A DNA stretch of 8,701 bases from Thioglobus_B sp964566765 (lineage in GTDB: Bacteria; Pseudomonadota; Gammaproteobacteria; PS1; Pseudothioglobaceae), in assembly GCA_964566765.1 (NCBI GenBank), contig CAZMJI010000042.1, positions 1 to 8,701 of the forward strand, read 5' to 3'. The notes beneath the pieces are model-generated. The model made no database searches and was not told the DNA's origin. It was given only the letters and a program-made list of their open reading frames with translations. This document shows positions 1 to 6,283 of the stretch, in pieces; within the stretch, counting starts at the first letter, position 1, and every line of letters begins with the position of its first letter. Position numbers and translations under genes: made by a program.

Positions 1-1160
1 TAGCCAAAGAAATGATGAAATACCTAACCATGGAAGGTGATTTTGGTAATCCAGCTTCACGTTCACATTATTATGGTTGGCAAGCGGATGAGGCGGTAGC
101 CAAGGCTAGATCACAAGTGGCTGATTTGGTGGGTGCTGATCCCAAAGAGATTGTTTGGACCTCAGGTGCGACTGAGTCAGACAACCTGGCTATTAAAGGT
201 ATTGCGCATTTTTATCATAAGAAAGGCAAACACATTATTACCCTAAAGACCGAACACAAAGCGGTCTTAGACACTTGTCGACAGCTAGAACGTGAAGGCT
301 TTGAAGTGACGTATCTAGACCCAATGTCAAACGGTCTATTGGACCTAGACGTACTTAGAGCAGCGATCCGTGAAGACACGATTCTGGTGTCAATCATGCA
401 CGTGAATAATGAGATTGGCGTGATTCAAGACATTGAAGCGATTGGCAACATCTGTCGTGAACACAAAGTATTTTTCCATGTGGATGCCGCGCAATCTGCC
501 GGTAAGGTGGAGATTGATTTGTCTAAACTGCCAGTTGACCTAATGAGTTTTTCAGCGCATAAGATTTATGGCCCGAAAGGCATGGGTGCCTTGTATGTGC
601 GTCGTAAGCCAAGAGTGCGTCTAGAGGCACAAATGCATGGCGGTGGCCATGAGCGTGGTATGCGCTCAGGCACCTTGGCGACTCATCAAATCGTTGGTAT
701 GGGCGAGGCTTTTGCCATTGCCAAGGCTGAGATGGCTGAAGAAAACAAACGTATTCGTACATTGCGTGATCGACTATTGGCTGGCTTTGCTGACATGGAA
801 GAAGTGGTGGTAAACGGTGATCTAGAGCAAAGAATTCCGGGCAACCTAAACATCAGTTTTAACTATGTCGAGGGTGAATCACTGATGATGGCCATTAGTG
901 ACATTGCGGTGTCTTCTGGTTCAGCTTGTACCTCAGCTTCCCTAGAGCCTTCTTACGTATTAAGAGCTTTGGGTTTGAGCGATGAGTTGGCCCATTCGTC
1001 AATTCGTTTTACCATTGGTCGTTATACCACCGAAGCAGAAGTGGATCAGGCCATTGAATTGGTGCGCTCTAAGGTTGAAAAGTTAAGAGAACTTTCCCCA
1101 TTATGGGATATGTACAAAGAGGGCATTGATTTGTCGACTGTACAGTGGGCAGCACATTAA
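1..1160 (+). CDS. iscS: Cysteine desulfurase IscS (5' end cut by window edge)
   Basis: PLP-dependent cysteine desulfurase that takes sulfur from L-cysteine and passes it as persulfide to IscU and other acceptors in the cytosol. The reading frame is open to the left edge: codons before the first ATG (position 12) read A-K-E, matching residues 20-22 of the E. coli protein, so that ATG is internal (equivalent to Met23) and about 19-20 residues are missing. The total would then be about 404 aa, the usual length. Visible family landmarks are FGNPASRSH, the KTEHKAVLDT segment with the PLP-stacking histidine, HVDAAQ for cofactor contacts, the PLP lysine in SFSAHKIYGPKG (codon 561-563, E. coli K206), and the mobile-loop catalytic cysteine in SSGSACTSASLEPS (codon 927-929, E. 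coli C328). The C-terminus, which docks IscU, is intact. First visible gene of the ISC operon; iscU follows after 28 bases. Motifs are seen; function comes from the family. Confidence 0.98.
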   Translation, partial: AKEMMKYLTMEGDFGNPASRSHYYGWQADEAVAKARSQVADLVGADPKEIVWTSGATESDNLAIKGIAHFYHKKGKHIITLKTEHKAVLDTCRQLEREGFEVTYLDPMSNGLLDLDVLRAAIREDTILVSIMHVNNEIGVIQDIEAIGNICREHKVFFHVDAAQSAGKVEIDLSKLPVDLMSFSAHKIYGPKGMGALYVRRKPRVRLEAQMHGGGHERGMRSGTLATHQIVGMGEAFAIAKAEMAEENKRIRTLRDRLLAGFADMEEVVVNGDLEQRIPGNLNISFNYVEGESLMMAISDIAVSSGSACTSASLEPSYVLRALGLSDELAHSSIRFTIGRYTTEAEVDQAIELVRSKVEKLRELSPLWDMYKEGIDLSTVQWAAH

Positions 1161-1188
1161 AATAACAGTATTAACTTAGGAGAAAACT

Positions 1189-1572
1189 ATGGCATACGGT
1201 GACAAGGTAATGGACCATTACGAAAACCCTCGTAATGTTGGTGTTCTGGATAAAGATGCCAAAAATGTGGGTACAGGTATGGTGGGTGCACCGGCTTGTG
1301 GTGATGTGATGCGTCTGCAAATCCAAGTGGATGACAATGGCGTGATTGAAGAGGCCAAGTTTAAAACCTATGGCTGTGGTTCTGCCATTGCTTCAAGCTC
1401 ACTACTAACCGAATGGGTTAAAGGCAAGACCTTGGATGAAGCGGCAGAGATTAAAAACTCTGACATCGCAGAAGAGTTGGCGCTACCACCGGTGAAGGTG
1501 CATTGTTCGGTTCTAGCTGAAGACGCTATTAAGGCTGCGATTGCTGATATTAAGGAAAAATCTGACCAATAA
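1189..1572 (+). CDS. iscU: Fe-S cluster scaffold protein IscU
   Basis: Scaffold on which [2Fe-2S] clusters are built from IscS sulfur before transfer to target proteins. The product is 127 aa, against 128 in E. coli. All ligand and catalytic residues are present: Cys37 and Asp39 in PACGD, Cys63 in YGCGSA, and His105 and Cys106 in KVHCSVL. The chaperone-recognition peptide LPPVK is at residues 99-103, which fits the hscA gene downstream. The start is set by AGGAGA at about 1178-1183, 5 bases before the ATG, and by the conserved N-terminus MAYGDKVMDHYENPRNVG. Its stop codon shares one base with the iscA start (TAATG), suggesting translational coupling. This is the short ISC-type IscU, not a NifU fusion, as there are no extra domains. 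Confidence 0.99.
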   Translation: MAYGDKVMDHYENPRNVGVLDKDAKNVGTGMVGAPACGDVMRLQIQVDDNGVIEEAKFKTYGCGSAIASSSLLTEWVKGKTLDEAAEIKNSDIAEELALPPVKVHCSVLAEDAIKAAIADIKEKSDQ

Positions 1573-1895
1573 TGGCCATCACACTCACCCCTGTTGCGGC
1601 GGAGCGCGTTAGTGATTTTTTGACTAACCGTGGCTCAGGTATTGGTATTCGCTTGGCGGTACAAACCACCGGCTGCTCAGGCTTGGGTTACAACATCGAG
1701 TTTGTGGATAGCTTGAATGAAGATGATGCGGTGTTTGAAGATCATGGAGTGAAAGTGATTGTTGATGCTAAGAGTCTGATTTACTTAGATGGCACTGAAG
1801 TTGATTTTGTTAAACAAGGGCTTAATGAAGGTTTCGAGTTTAACAATCCGAATGCCAAGGCTGAATGTGGCTGCGGTGAATCATTTACCGTTTAA
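1572..1895 (+). CDS. iscA: A-type Fe-S carrier protein IscA
   Basis: A-type carrier thought to receive clusters or iron and deliver them to apoproteins, particularly [4Fe-4S] enzymes. The product is 107 aa, the same length as E. coli IscA. The three conserved cysteines are at 35 (TTGCSG) and 99 and 101 (ECGCGESF), and the FVDSLNEDDAVFEDHGVKV core is typical of the HesB/IscA fold. The start codon overlaps the last base of the iscU stop. The nearest Shine-Dalgarno-like stretch (AAGGA at 1552-1556) is about 15 bases upstream, inside iscU, so translation probably depends on coupling to iscU. The related proteins ErpA and SufA have the same motif; the position directly after iscU makes IscA the best call. 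Confidence 0.98.
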   Translation: MAITLTPVAAERVSDFLTNRGSGIGIRLAVQTTGCSGLGYNIEFVDSLNEDDAVFEDHGVKVIVDAKSLIYLDGTEVDFVKQGLNEGFEFNNPNAKAECGCGESFTV

Positions 1896-1914
1896 TTATC
1901 AAATATAGAGGTCA

Positions 1915-2427
1915 ATGCAAAATTATTTTGAGTTATTTGCATTAGTACCGCAGTTCGATCTTGATACGCAAGCACTAGAGAGCGCTTATCAAACGAGCAT
2001 CTCACAATATCATCCAGATCGATTTGCCGACAAAAGCGAAGCTGAACAGCTTTCAGCGGTACAAAACACCTCGCTGATTAATACCGCGTTTAACATCCTA
2101 AAAGCGCCGTTAGAGCGTGCGCGTTATCTGTTGGAGTTAGAGGGCATTAATGCCTTTGATGAAACCGACACCAACATGGATATGGATTTTCTGCTGGCGC
2201 AAATTGAACTTAGAGAATCACTAGAAGTCATCAAAGTCAATCAAGACGAGCTGGCATTGGATGATTTCATTGAAACCGTGGGTGGCAAAATCAAGGATAA
2301 TATTGCTCATATTTCCCAAGGCTTTCAAGCCAAAGATCTAGGCGGCGTGAGAAACTTGGTTAGAGAATTGAAATTTTATACCCAGCTTCAGCATCAGGCG
2401 AAAGCCCTAATGGATGAGTTTTTATAG
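1915..2427 (+). CDS. hscB: Fe-S assembly J-domain co-chaperone HscB
   Basis: J-type co-chaperone that binds IscU and stimulates the ATPase of HscA, promoting cluster release from the scaffold. The product is 170 aa, against 171 in E. coli. The N-terminal J domain spans about residues 1-75, opens with the family-typical NYFELFAL and has the essential HPD motif at 33-35 within YHPDRFAD. A helical C-terminal region (about 90-168), rich in Leu, Glu and Lys, matches the IscU-binding domain of this family. GAGG at 1908-1911 lies only 3 bases before the ATG, which is close for a ribosome binding site, but the start agrees with the conserved N-terminus. It sits 19 bases after iscA and 2 bases before hscA. 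Confidence 0.97.
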   Translation: MQNYFELFALVPQFDLDTQALESAYQTSISQYHPDRFADKSEAEQLSAVQNTSLINTAFNILKAPLERARYLLELEGINAFDETDTNMDMDFLLAQIELRESLEVIKVNQDELALDDFIETVGGKIKDNIAHISQGFQAKDLGGVRNLVRELKFYTQLQHQAKALMDEFL

Positions 2428-2429
2428 TC

Positions 2430-4283
2430 ATGGCTTTATTACAAATCGCAGAACCCGGACAATCGCAAGCGCCACATCAGCATAAACTGGCCGTGGGCAT
2501 TGACCTAGGTACTACCAATTCTTTAGTGGCTGCGGTGCAAAGCGGTAAAAGCACGGTGCTTACCGATGAGAATGATCAGGCGATTTTGCCATCTGTGGTG
2601 CATTGTGGTAAAGACAATAAGCTTACCGTGGGTTGTGAGGCTTGTCCGTATGCCAAGACCGATCCGACTAACACCATTGTTTCAGTCAAGCGTTTTATGG
2701 GACTGAGCTACAAAGAGGCGATTGAGTTTAAAAACTGCCCGTATCAGCTGGTTGAGAACCTTAATAACGTGTTGTTTCATACCGCCATGGGTGATTTGTC
2801 TGCGGTTGAGATTTCCTCGAGTATTTTGGCCTCGCTTAGACAAAGGGCGGAAGATTCGCTAGGCGGTGAACTAAGCGGTGCAGTGATTACCGTGCCGGCG
2901 TATTTTAATGATGCGCAACGCCAAGCAACTAAGGATGCAGCCACCCTGGCTGGTCTTAAGGTATTAAGACTGTTAAATGAGCCGACGGCTGCCGCAGTGG
3001 CTTATGGCCTAGAGTCTGGTGAAGAGGGGATTCATGCGGTTTATGACTTAGGCGGCGGTACTTTTGATATTTCCATCTTAAGCTTTAGCAAAGGTGTGTT
3101 TAAGGTGCTCTCTACTGGTGGTGATTCTGCCCTGGGTGGCGATGACTTTGACCAGCTCATTATCGACGATTGTATTGAGCAGTTGGGCATCCAGGAACTG
3201 AACCCAACGCAGATGCAAAAAATCAAACAATTTGCACGTATTGCCAAAGAGACACTCAGCGAGCAAGAGTATGCTGAGTTTGACTGTGTAGAAACGCCGT
3301 ATCGCATCACCCGAGAAAAGTTTCATGAATTAGCCCAGCCTTTGGTCAAGCGCACTTTACTGTTAACCAAGCGTGCGCTACGAGATGCTGAGGTTGGGAT
3401 TGATCAGGTGAAAGACATTATCATGGTCGGTGGCTCAACCCGTATGCCAATTGTGCGTGAGATGGTGGGGGATTTATTTGCCGCCGAAGTACTGTGCTCA
3501 ATCAACCCTGATGAGGTGGTGGCTAAAGGTGCAGCGATTCAGGCCAATATCTTAGCCGGCAACAAATCCGGTGACGACATGCTACTATTAGACGTGTTGC
3601 CACTATCGCTAGGTCTGGAGACCATGGGCAGCCTGGTGGAAAAAGTGGTGCATCGCAACACCACCATTCCAATTACCAGAGCACAAGAATTTACCACCTT
3701 TAAGGATGGACAAACTGCCATGGGCATTCATGTACTCCAGGGTGAGCGCGAACTGGTGGCAGATTGTCGTTCACTGGCTAAGTTTGAACTCAGAGGCATT
3801 CCGCCAATGGTGGCGGGTCATGCGCGTATTCGCGTGGAATTCCAGGTGGATGCTGACGGTTTGTTGTCGGTCAGTGCCACAGAGCAAACTTCAGGCGTTA
3901 AGGCTGATATCACGGTCAAACCATCTTATGGCTTGAGTGACAATGAGATGGAGCGTATGCTTAAGGATTCGATTGTTAATGCGCAAGCAGACATTGAAGC
4001 GCGCCAGCTGCATGAAATGCAGGTAGAGGCGGATCGCACTTTGGAAGCGATTGATTCAGCCTTGGAGAAAGACCAAGAGATGCTAGATAAAGACATGCTA
4101 GCGGCTATCTTGGCAGCCAGAAGTGAACTTGAAGCAGTTGCTAGAGCGGATGAAGAAAAACTAATTAAAGCTAAGATTGACAATCTAGAGGCGGTAGCCG
4201 CTAAGTTTGTCGAGATGCGAATGAATAAAACCATTGCCAGTGTGATGCAAGGTCACACGGTTGATGAGTTTGATAAGGAATAA
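2430..4283 (+). CDS. hscA: Hsp70-class Fe-S chaperone HscA
   Basis: Specialised Hsp70 ATPase that binds the LPPVK peptide of IscU and, with HscB, drives cluster transfer. The product is 617 aa, against 616 in E. coli. The nucleotide-binding domain (about 20-385) has the phosphate-1 loop IDLGTTNS (24-31), VPAYFNDAQRQATKDA (155-170), the NEPTAAAVAYG segment (183-193), phosphate-2 VYDLGGGTFD (204-213) and the adenosine motif GGSTRMP (334-340). The linker LLDVLPLSLG (386-395) leads into the substrate-binding beta domain and a charged helical lid (about 505-600). The C-terminus lacks the EEVD tail of eukaryotic cytosolic Hsp70s, as expected. No good ribosome binding site precedes the ATG, and the 2-base gap after hscB suggests coupling. 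The operon position and an N-terminal extension of about 20 residues before the ATPase core favour HscA over DnaK. Confidence 0.98.
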   Translation: MALLQIAEPGQSQAPHQHKLAVGIDLGTTNSLVAAVQSGKSTVLTDENDQAILPSVVHCGKDNKLTVGCEACPYAKTDPTNTIVSVKRFMGLSYKEAIEFKNCPYQLVENLNNVLFHTAMGDLSAVEISSSILASLRQRAEDSLGGELSGAVITVPAYFNDAQRQATKDAATLAGLKVLRLLNEPTAAAVAYGLESGEEGIHAVYDLGGGTFDISILSFSKGVFKVLSTGGDSALGGDDFDQLIIDDCIEQLGIQELNPTQMQKIKQFARIAKETLSEQEYAEFDCVETPYRITREKFHELAQPLVKRTLLLTKRALRDAEVGIDQVKDIIMVGGSTRMPIVREMVGDLFAAEVLCSINPDEVVAKGAAIQANILAGNKSGDDMLLLDVLPLSLGLETMGSLVEKVVHRNTTIPITRAQEFTTFKDGQTAMGIHVLQGERELVADCRSLAKFELRGIPPMVAGHARIRVEFQVDADGLLSVSATEQTSGVKADITVKPSYGLSDNEMERMLKDSIVNAQADIEARQLHEMQVEADRTLEAIDSALEKDQEMLDKDMLAAILAARSELEAVARADEEKLIKAKIDNLEAVAAKFVEMRMNKTIASVMQGHTVDEFDKE

Positions 4284-4296
4284 GAGGGAGTAGGTT

Positions 4297-4635
4297 ATGC
4301 CACAAATTATTGTATTGCCGCACGCAGAATTATGCCCAGAGGGCACGGTTATTGAGGCCGAGACAGGTACCAGTGTTTGTCAAGCATTACTGGATAATCA
4401 TGTGGAGATTGAACATGCCTGCGAGATGTCGAATGCTTGCACCACTTGCCATGTTTATATTCGTGAAGGTTTTGACTCGCTAGAAGAGTCTGATGAGACC
4501 GAAGATGACTTGCTGGATAAAGCTTGGGGTTTGGATCCAGACTCAAGACTGTCTTGCCAGGCGGTTGTCTCTGATGAAGACTTGGTGATCGAGATTCCAA
4601 AATACACCATCAACCAGGTGTCAGAAAATCACTAA
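4297..4635 (+). CDS. fdx: ISC-type [2Fe-2S] ferredoxin
   Basis: Small adrenodoxin-type ferredoxin that supplies electrons during cluster assembly on IscU/IscA. The product is 112 aa, against 111 in E. coli. The four cluster ligands are at C42, C48 and C51 (CEMSNACTTC) and C87 (LSCQA), the exact spacing of the ISC ferredoxin family. The acidic stretch SLEESDETEDDLLDKAWGL (61-79) is the partner-binding surface typical of the group. AGGGAG at 4285-4290, 6 bases before the ATG, is the clearest ribosome binding site in the operon after that of iscU. It is the last gene of the operon on this strand. Its stop codon overlaps that of the convergent gene downstream, and no iscX follows. Confidence 0.98.
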   Translation: MPQIIVLPHAELCPEGTVIEAETGTSVCQALLDNHVEIEHACEMSNACTTCHVYIREGFDSLEESDETEDDLLDKAWGLDPDSRLSCQAVVSDEDLVIEIPKYTINQVSENH

Positions 4636-5057
4636 AGCTTTAACAGTTTAGACACAAACCCTTGGTCTTCTTTAGGGCCGAATTCTTCAATCACATCCTC
4701 TGGCTGGGTTTTGGAAATCAGCCATTTAGGAATCGGTGGATTTTCACTGCTACCGCAGGTTTTACCCAGATTGTTCGGGTGAAAAATCTTCACAAAGCTT
4801 GGATTCTTAAGATCATTGGTGTAGACAATGCCGCAATAACGCTCTTTGTGCTCTGCATCCAGCACACGCTTAATATGCTGAATTTGTTCAACAAACTGCG
4901 AACCAGGGGTTGTGTTACTAGGCAGTTGATTCTCGTCGGTATCGTAGATATACCAATTGTCAGGATTGTTAATCAGCACTTCCAATAGGCCCTTGCAATC
5001 ATCCCATTGCATAATACCGATAAAGCGTGACTGAAACTCTTCTAGATAGGTTGCCAT
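4632..5057 (-). CDS. Conserved-looking hypothetical protein, 141 aa, between ISC operon and mrp
   Basis: I do not recognise a named family. The predicted product is a soluble 141-aa protein with no signal peptide or membrane segment. It opens YLEEFQSRFIGIMQWDD, has aromatic-rich WYIYD (35-39) and YCGIVYT (74-80), and then PSFVKIFHPNNLGKTCGSS (86-104) followed by PPIPKW. The three cysteines (21, 75, 101) form no obvious metal motif. The organised Trp/Tyr/Pro/Gly pattern suggests a real folded protein rather than a chance frame. An upstream in-frame ATG at 5090 would add 11 residues, but it lies inside the GC-rich hairpin at 5080-5102; the ATG at 5057 is preferred, although neither start has a clear ribosome binding site. 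The stop (4632-4634) overlaps the fdx stop by 4 bases, tail to tail. From memory it resembles an uncharacterised beta/gammaproteobacterial family, which I could not check. A link to Fe-S metabolism is inferred from neighbours only. Confidence 0.8.
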   Translation of the reverse strand: MATYLEEFQSRFIGIMQWDDCKGLLEVLINNPDNWYIYDTDENQLPSNTTPGSQFVEQIQHIKRVLDAEHKERYCGIVYTNDLKNPSFVKIFHPNNLGKTCGSSENPPIPKWLISKTQPEDVIEEFGPKEDQGFVSKLLKL

Positions 5058-5079
5058 ATAAACAGGTATTTTAAACCAA

Positions 5080-5102
5080 ACGCCCGGCATAGGGCCGGGC
5101 GT
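5080..5102 (-). terminator. GC-rich hairpin behind mrp, probable terminator or attenuator
   Basis: A perfect 9-bp stem: ACGCCCGGC (5080-5088) pairs with GCCGGGCGT (5094-5102) around a 5-base loop. It begins 6 bases beyond the mrp stop. Read on the minus strand it is followed by TTTGGTTTAAAA, a broken T-tract, so intrinsic termination of mrp is likely but perhaps incomplete. On the plus strand no T-tract follows. The unknown minus-strand gene starts 22 bases further on, so the hairpin could also reduce read-through from mrp into that gene. The structure is seen directly; the role is inferred. Confidence 0.7.
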
Positions 5103-5108
5103 GGTGGG

Positions 5109-6191
5109 TTATTCGATGGTGATACTTGGGAAGGCCGCCAGTTCTTTATCTTGTAGTGACAACTTGGCTGCAGTCTTGCGCGCGATCTCTTTATAGATTT
5201 GCGCGGTTCTGCCTTCCGGATCCTTGACCACGGTTGGTGTGCCTTCGTCCACATCGGTACGAATGTTCATCTCTAGTGGTAGGGCGCCTAGGAAGCTAGC
5301 ACCGGCTTCATTAGCCATAGCCTCACCGCCGCCAACGCCAAAGATGGCTTCTTCGTGGCCACATTTAGAGCAGATGTGTAGAGACATATTCTCGACAATA
5401 CCCAGAATTGGAATGTTTACCTTCTCGAACATCTTCAGACCTTTCTTGGCGTCAAGTAGGGCAATGTCCTGTGGTGTGGTAACAATGACCGAACCACTAA
5501 CTGGAATCTTTTGCGACAGGGTTAGCTGTGTATCGCCGGTGCCTGGTGGTAGGTCGATGATCATATAATCCACACCACGCCATAGCGTGTCTCTTAGCAT
5601 TTGCTCTAGCGCTTGGGTGATCATTGGACCACGCCAGATCATTGGCGACTCTTCGTCAACCAAATAACCGATCGACATAGATTGCATGCCGTGGCCTAGA
5701 ATTGGCAGTAATTTGCCTTCACCGCTTGAATCTGGCTTAAGTGAGCTTACACCCAGCATTCTTGGCTGTGATGGACCGTAGATATCCGCGTCCAGTAGCG
5801 CAACCTTCGCACCTTCAGCCTGCAAGGCTAGGGCCAAGTTTACCGAGGTGGTTGATTTACCCACACCACCCTTGCCTGAGGCAACGGCAATGATGTTCTT
5901 AACTTCAGGTAGCGCTTCAACACCTTTCTGAGTTGAGTATTTAGCAATCTTGGTCTCGATATTAACCGTTGCGTTGTTAACGCCTGCGGCACTTAGGGCA
6001 TCGGTAATTGCCGCTGATAGAATCGGATGATAGCTCTTGGCTGGGTAGTTTAATACCACAGTCACTTCAACTGAGTCGCCGTCAATGTTAATGCCATCCA
6101 CAGCATTTGAAGAAACAATATCCTGCTCAGTATGAACATCAACCACACTTGATAGGATTTCTTTAATGTTATCTAGCGTCAAATCTGCCAT
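5109..6191 (-). CDS. mrp: Mrp/ApbC/NBP35-family Fe-S carrier ATPase
   Basis: Cytosolic P-loop ATPase of the Mrp (ApbC) family, which binds a [4Fe-4S] cluster between subunits and passes it to apoproteins. The product is 360 aa, close to the 369 of E. coli Mrp. An N-terminal MIP18/DUF59-like domain (about 5-85) precedes the ATPase domain. The latter has the deviant Walker A GKGGVGKST (106-114), the switch region DADIYGPSQPRMLG (134-147), IIDLPPGTGDTQLT (211-224) and the cluster-binding CxxC (C274, C277 in HICSKCGHEE). GGAG about 8-12 bases upstream supports the start at 6191. The gene is divergent from metG, an arrangement also seen in E. coli and relatives, and lies two genes from the ISC operon, which fits a downstream carrier role. 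A hairpin follows the stop. Confidence 0.97.
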   Translation of the reverse strand: MADLTLDNIKEILSSVVDVHTEQDIVSSNAVDGINIDGDSVEVTVVLNYPAKSYHPILSAAITDALSAAGVNNATVNIETKIAKYSTQKGVEALPEVKNIIAVASGKGGVGKSTTSVNLALALQAEGAKVALLDADIYGPSQPRMLGVSSLKPDSSGEGKLLPILGHGMQSMSIGYLVDEESPMIWRGPMITQALEQMLRDTLWRGVDYMIIDLPPGTGDTQLTLSQKIPVSGSVIVTTPQDIALLDAKKGLKMFEKVNIPILGIVENMSLHICSKCGHEEAIFGVGGGEAMANEAGASFLGALPLEMNIRTDVDEGTPTVVKDPEGRTAQIYKEIARKTAAKLSLQDKELAAFPSITIE

Positions 6192-6283
6192 AAAGCCCGC
6201 TCCAATTAAGTAAAATACGCTATTTTATCGTATAACCATATAAGCCATCCTTAATATTACTAGGCTTATTTACATTGACACCT
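6192..6283. promoter_or_regulatory. Divergent mrp/metG intergenic region with 17-bp dyad
   Basis: These 92 AT-rich bases must hold the promoters for mrp (leftward) and metG (rightward). The most visible element is a perfect dyad at 6211-6227: TAAAATA, CGC, TATTTTA. It lies 20 bases from the mrp start and could be an operator, or simply overlap a -10 element (TAAAAT is read on either strand). Several TATAAC/TATAAG-like hexamers occur around 6230-6245, but none has a convincing -35 partner at the right spacing, so no promoter is assigned. The dyad is seen; regulation is inferred. Confidence 0.4.

Noticed and set aside
12..14. ATG at 12 as the true iscS start
   Set aside because: The frame is open to the left edge, and codons 3-11 (A-K-E) match the residues that precede this Met in the family. 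The gene is cut by the window, not naturally short.
1161..1188. iscS-iscU gap as a regulatory RNA-binding or hairpin site
   Set aside because: Twenty-eight AT-rich bases hold only the iscU ribosome binding site; no stem-loop is visible.
3926..4234. 102-aa minus-strand frame in hscA
   Set aside because: It is antisense to the helical lid of HscA; its Ser/Ile/Leu-rich product is what results from reading Glu/Ala/Lys-rich helix codons backwards.
4633..4642. Palindrome TAAAGCTTTA as an fdx terminator
   Set aside because: The arms are only 5 bp, AT-rich and without a loop, and no T-tract follows; it is too weak for an intrinsic terminator.
4662..4988. 108-aa plus-strand frame opposite the unknown gene
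   Set aside because: The minus-strand frame is longer, continues to a natural stop at fdx and has a more protein-like composition; no ribosome binding site was seen for the plus-strand frame.
5224..5568. 114-aa plus-strand frame opposite mrp
   Set aside because: It lies wholly antisense to the conserved ATPase core of mrp and its translation resembles no protein; it is a shadow frame.
6275..6280. TTGACA as a -35 promoter element
   Set aside because: It lies 4 bases before the metG ATG, so transcription would start inside the gene, and no -10 hexamer is found 16-18 bases downstream.
6275..6283. TTG at 6275 as the metG start
   Set aside because: It would add only three residues, has no ribosome binding site, and the ATG at 6284 matches the family N-terminus.
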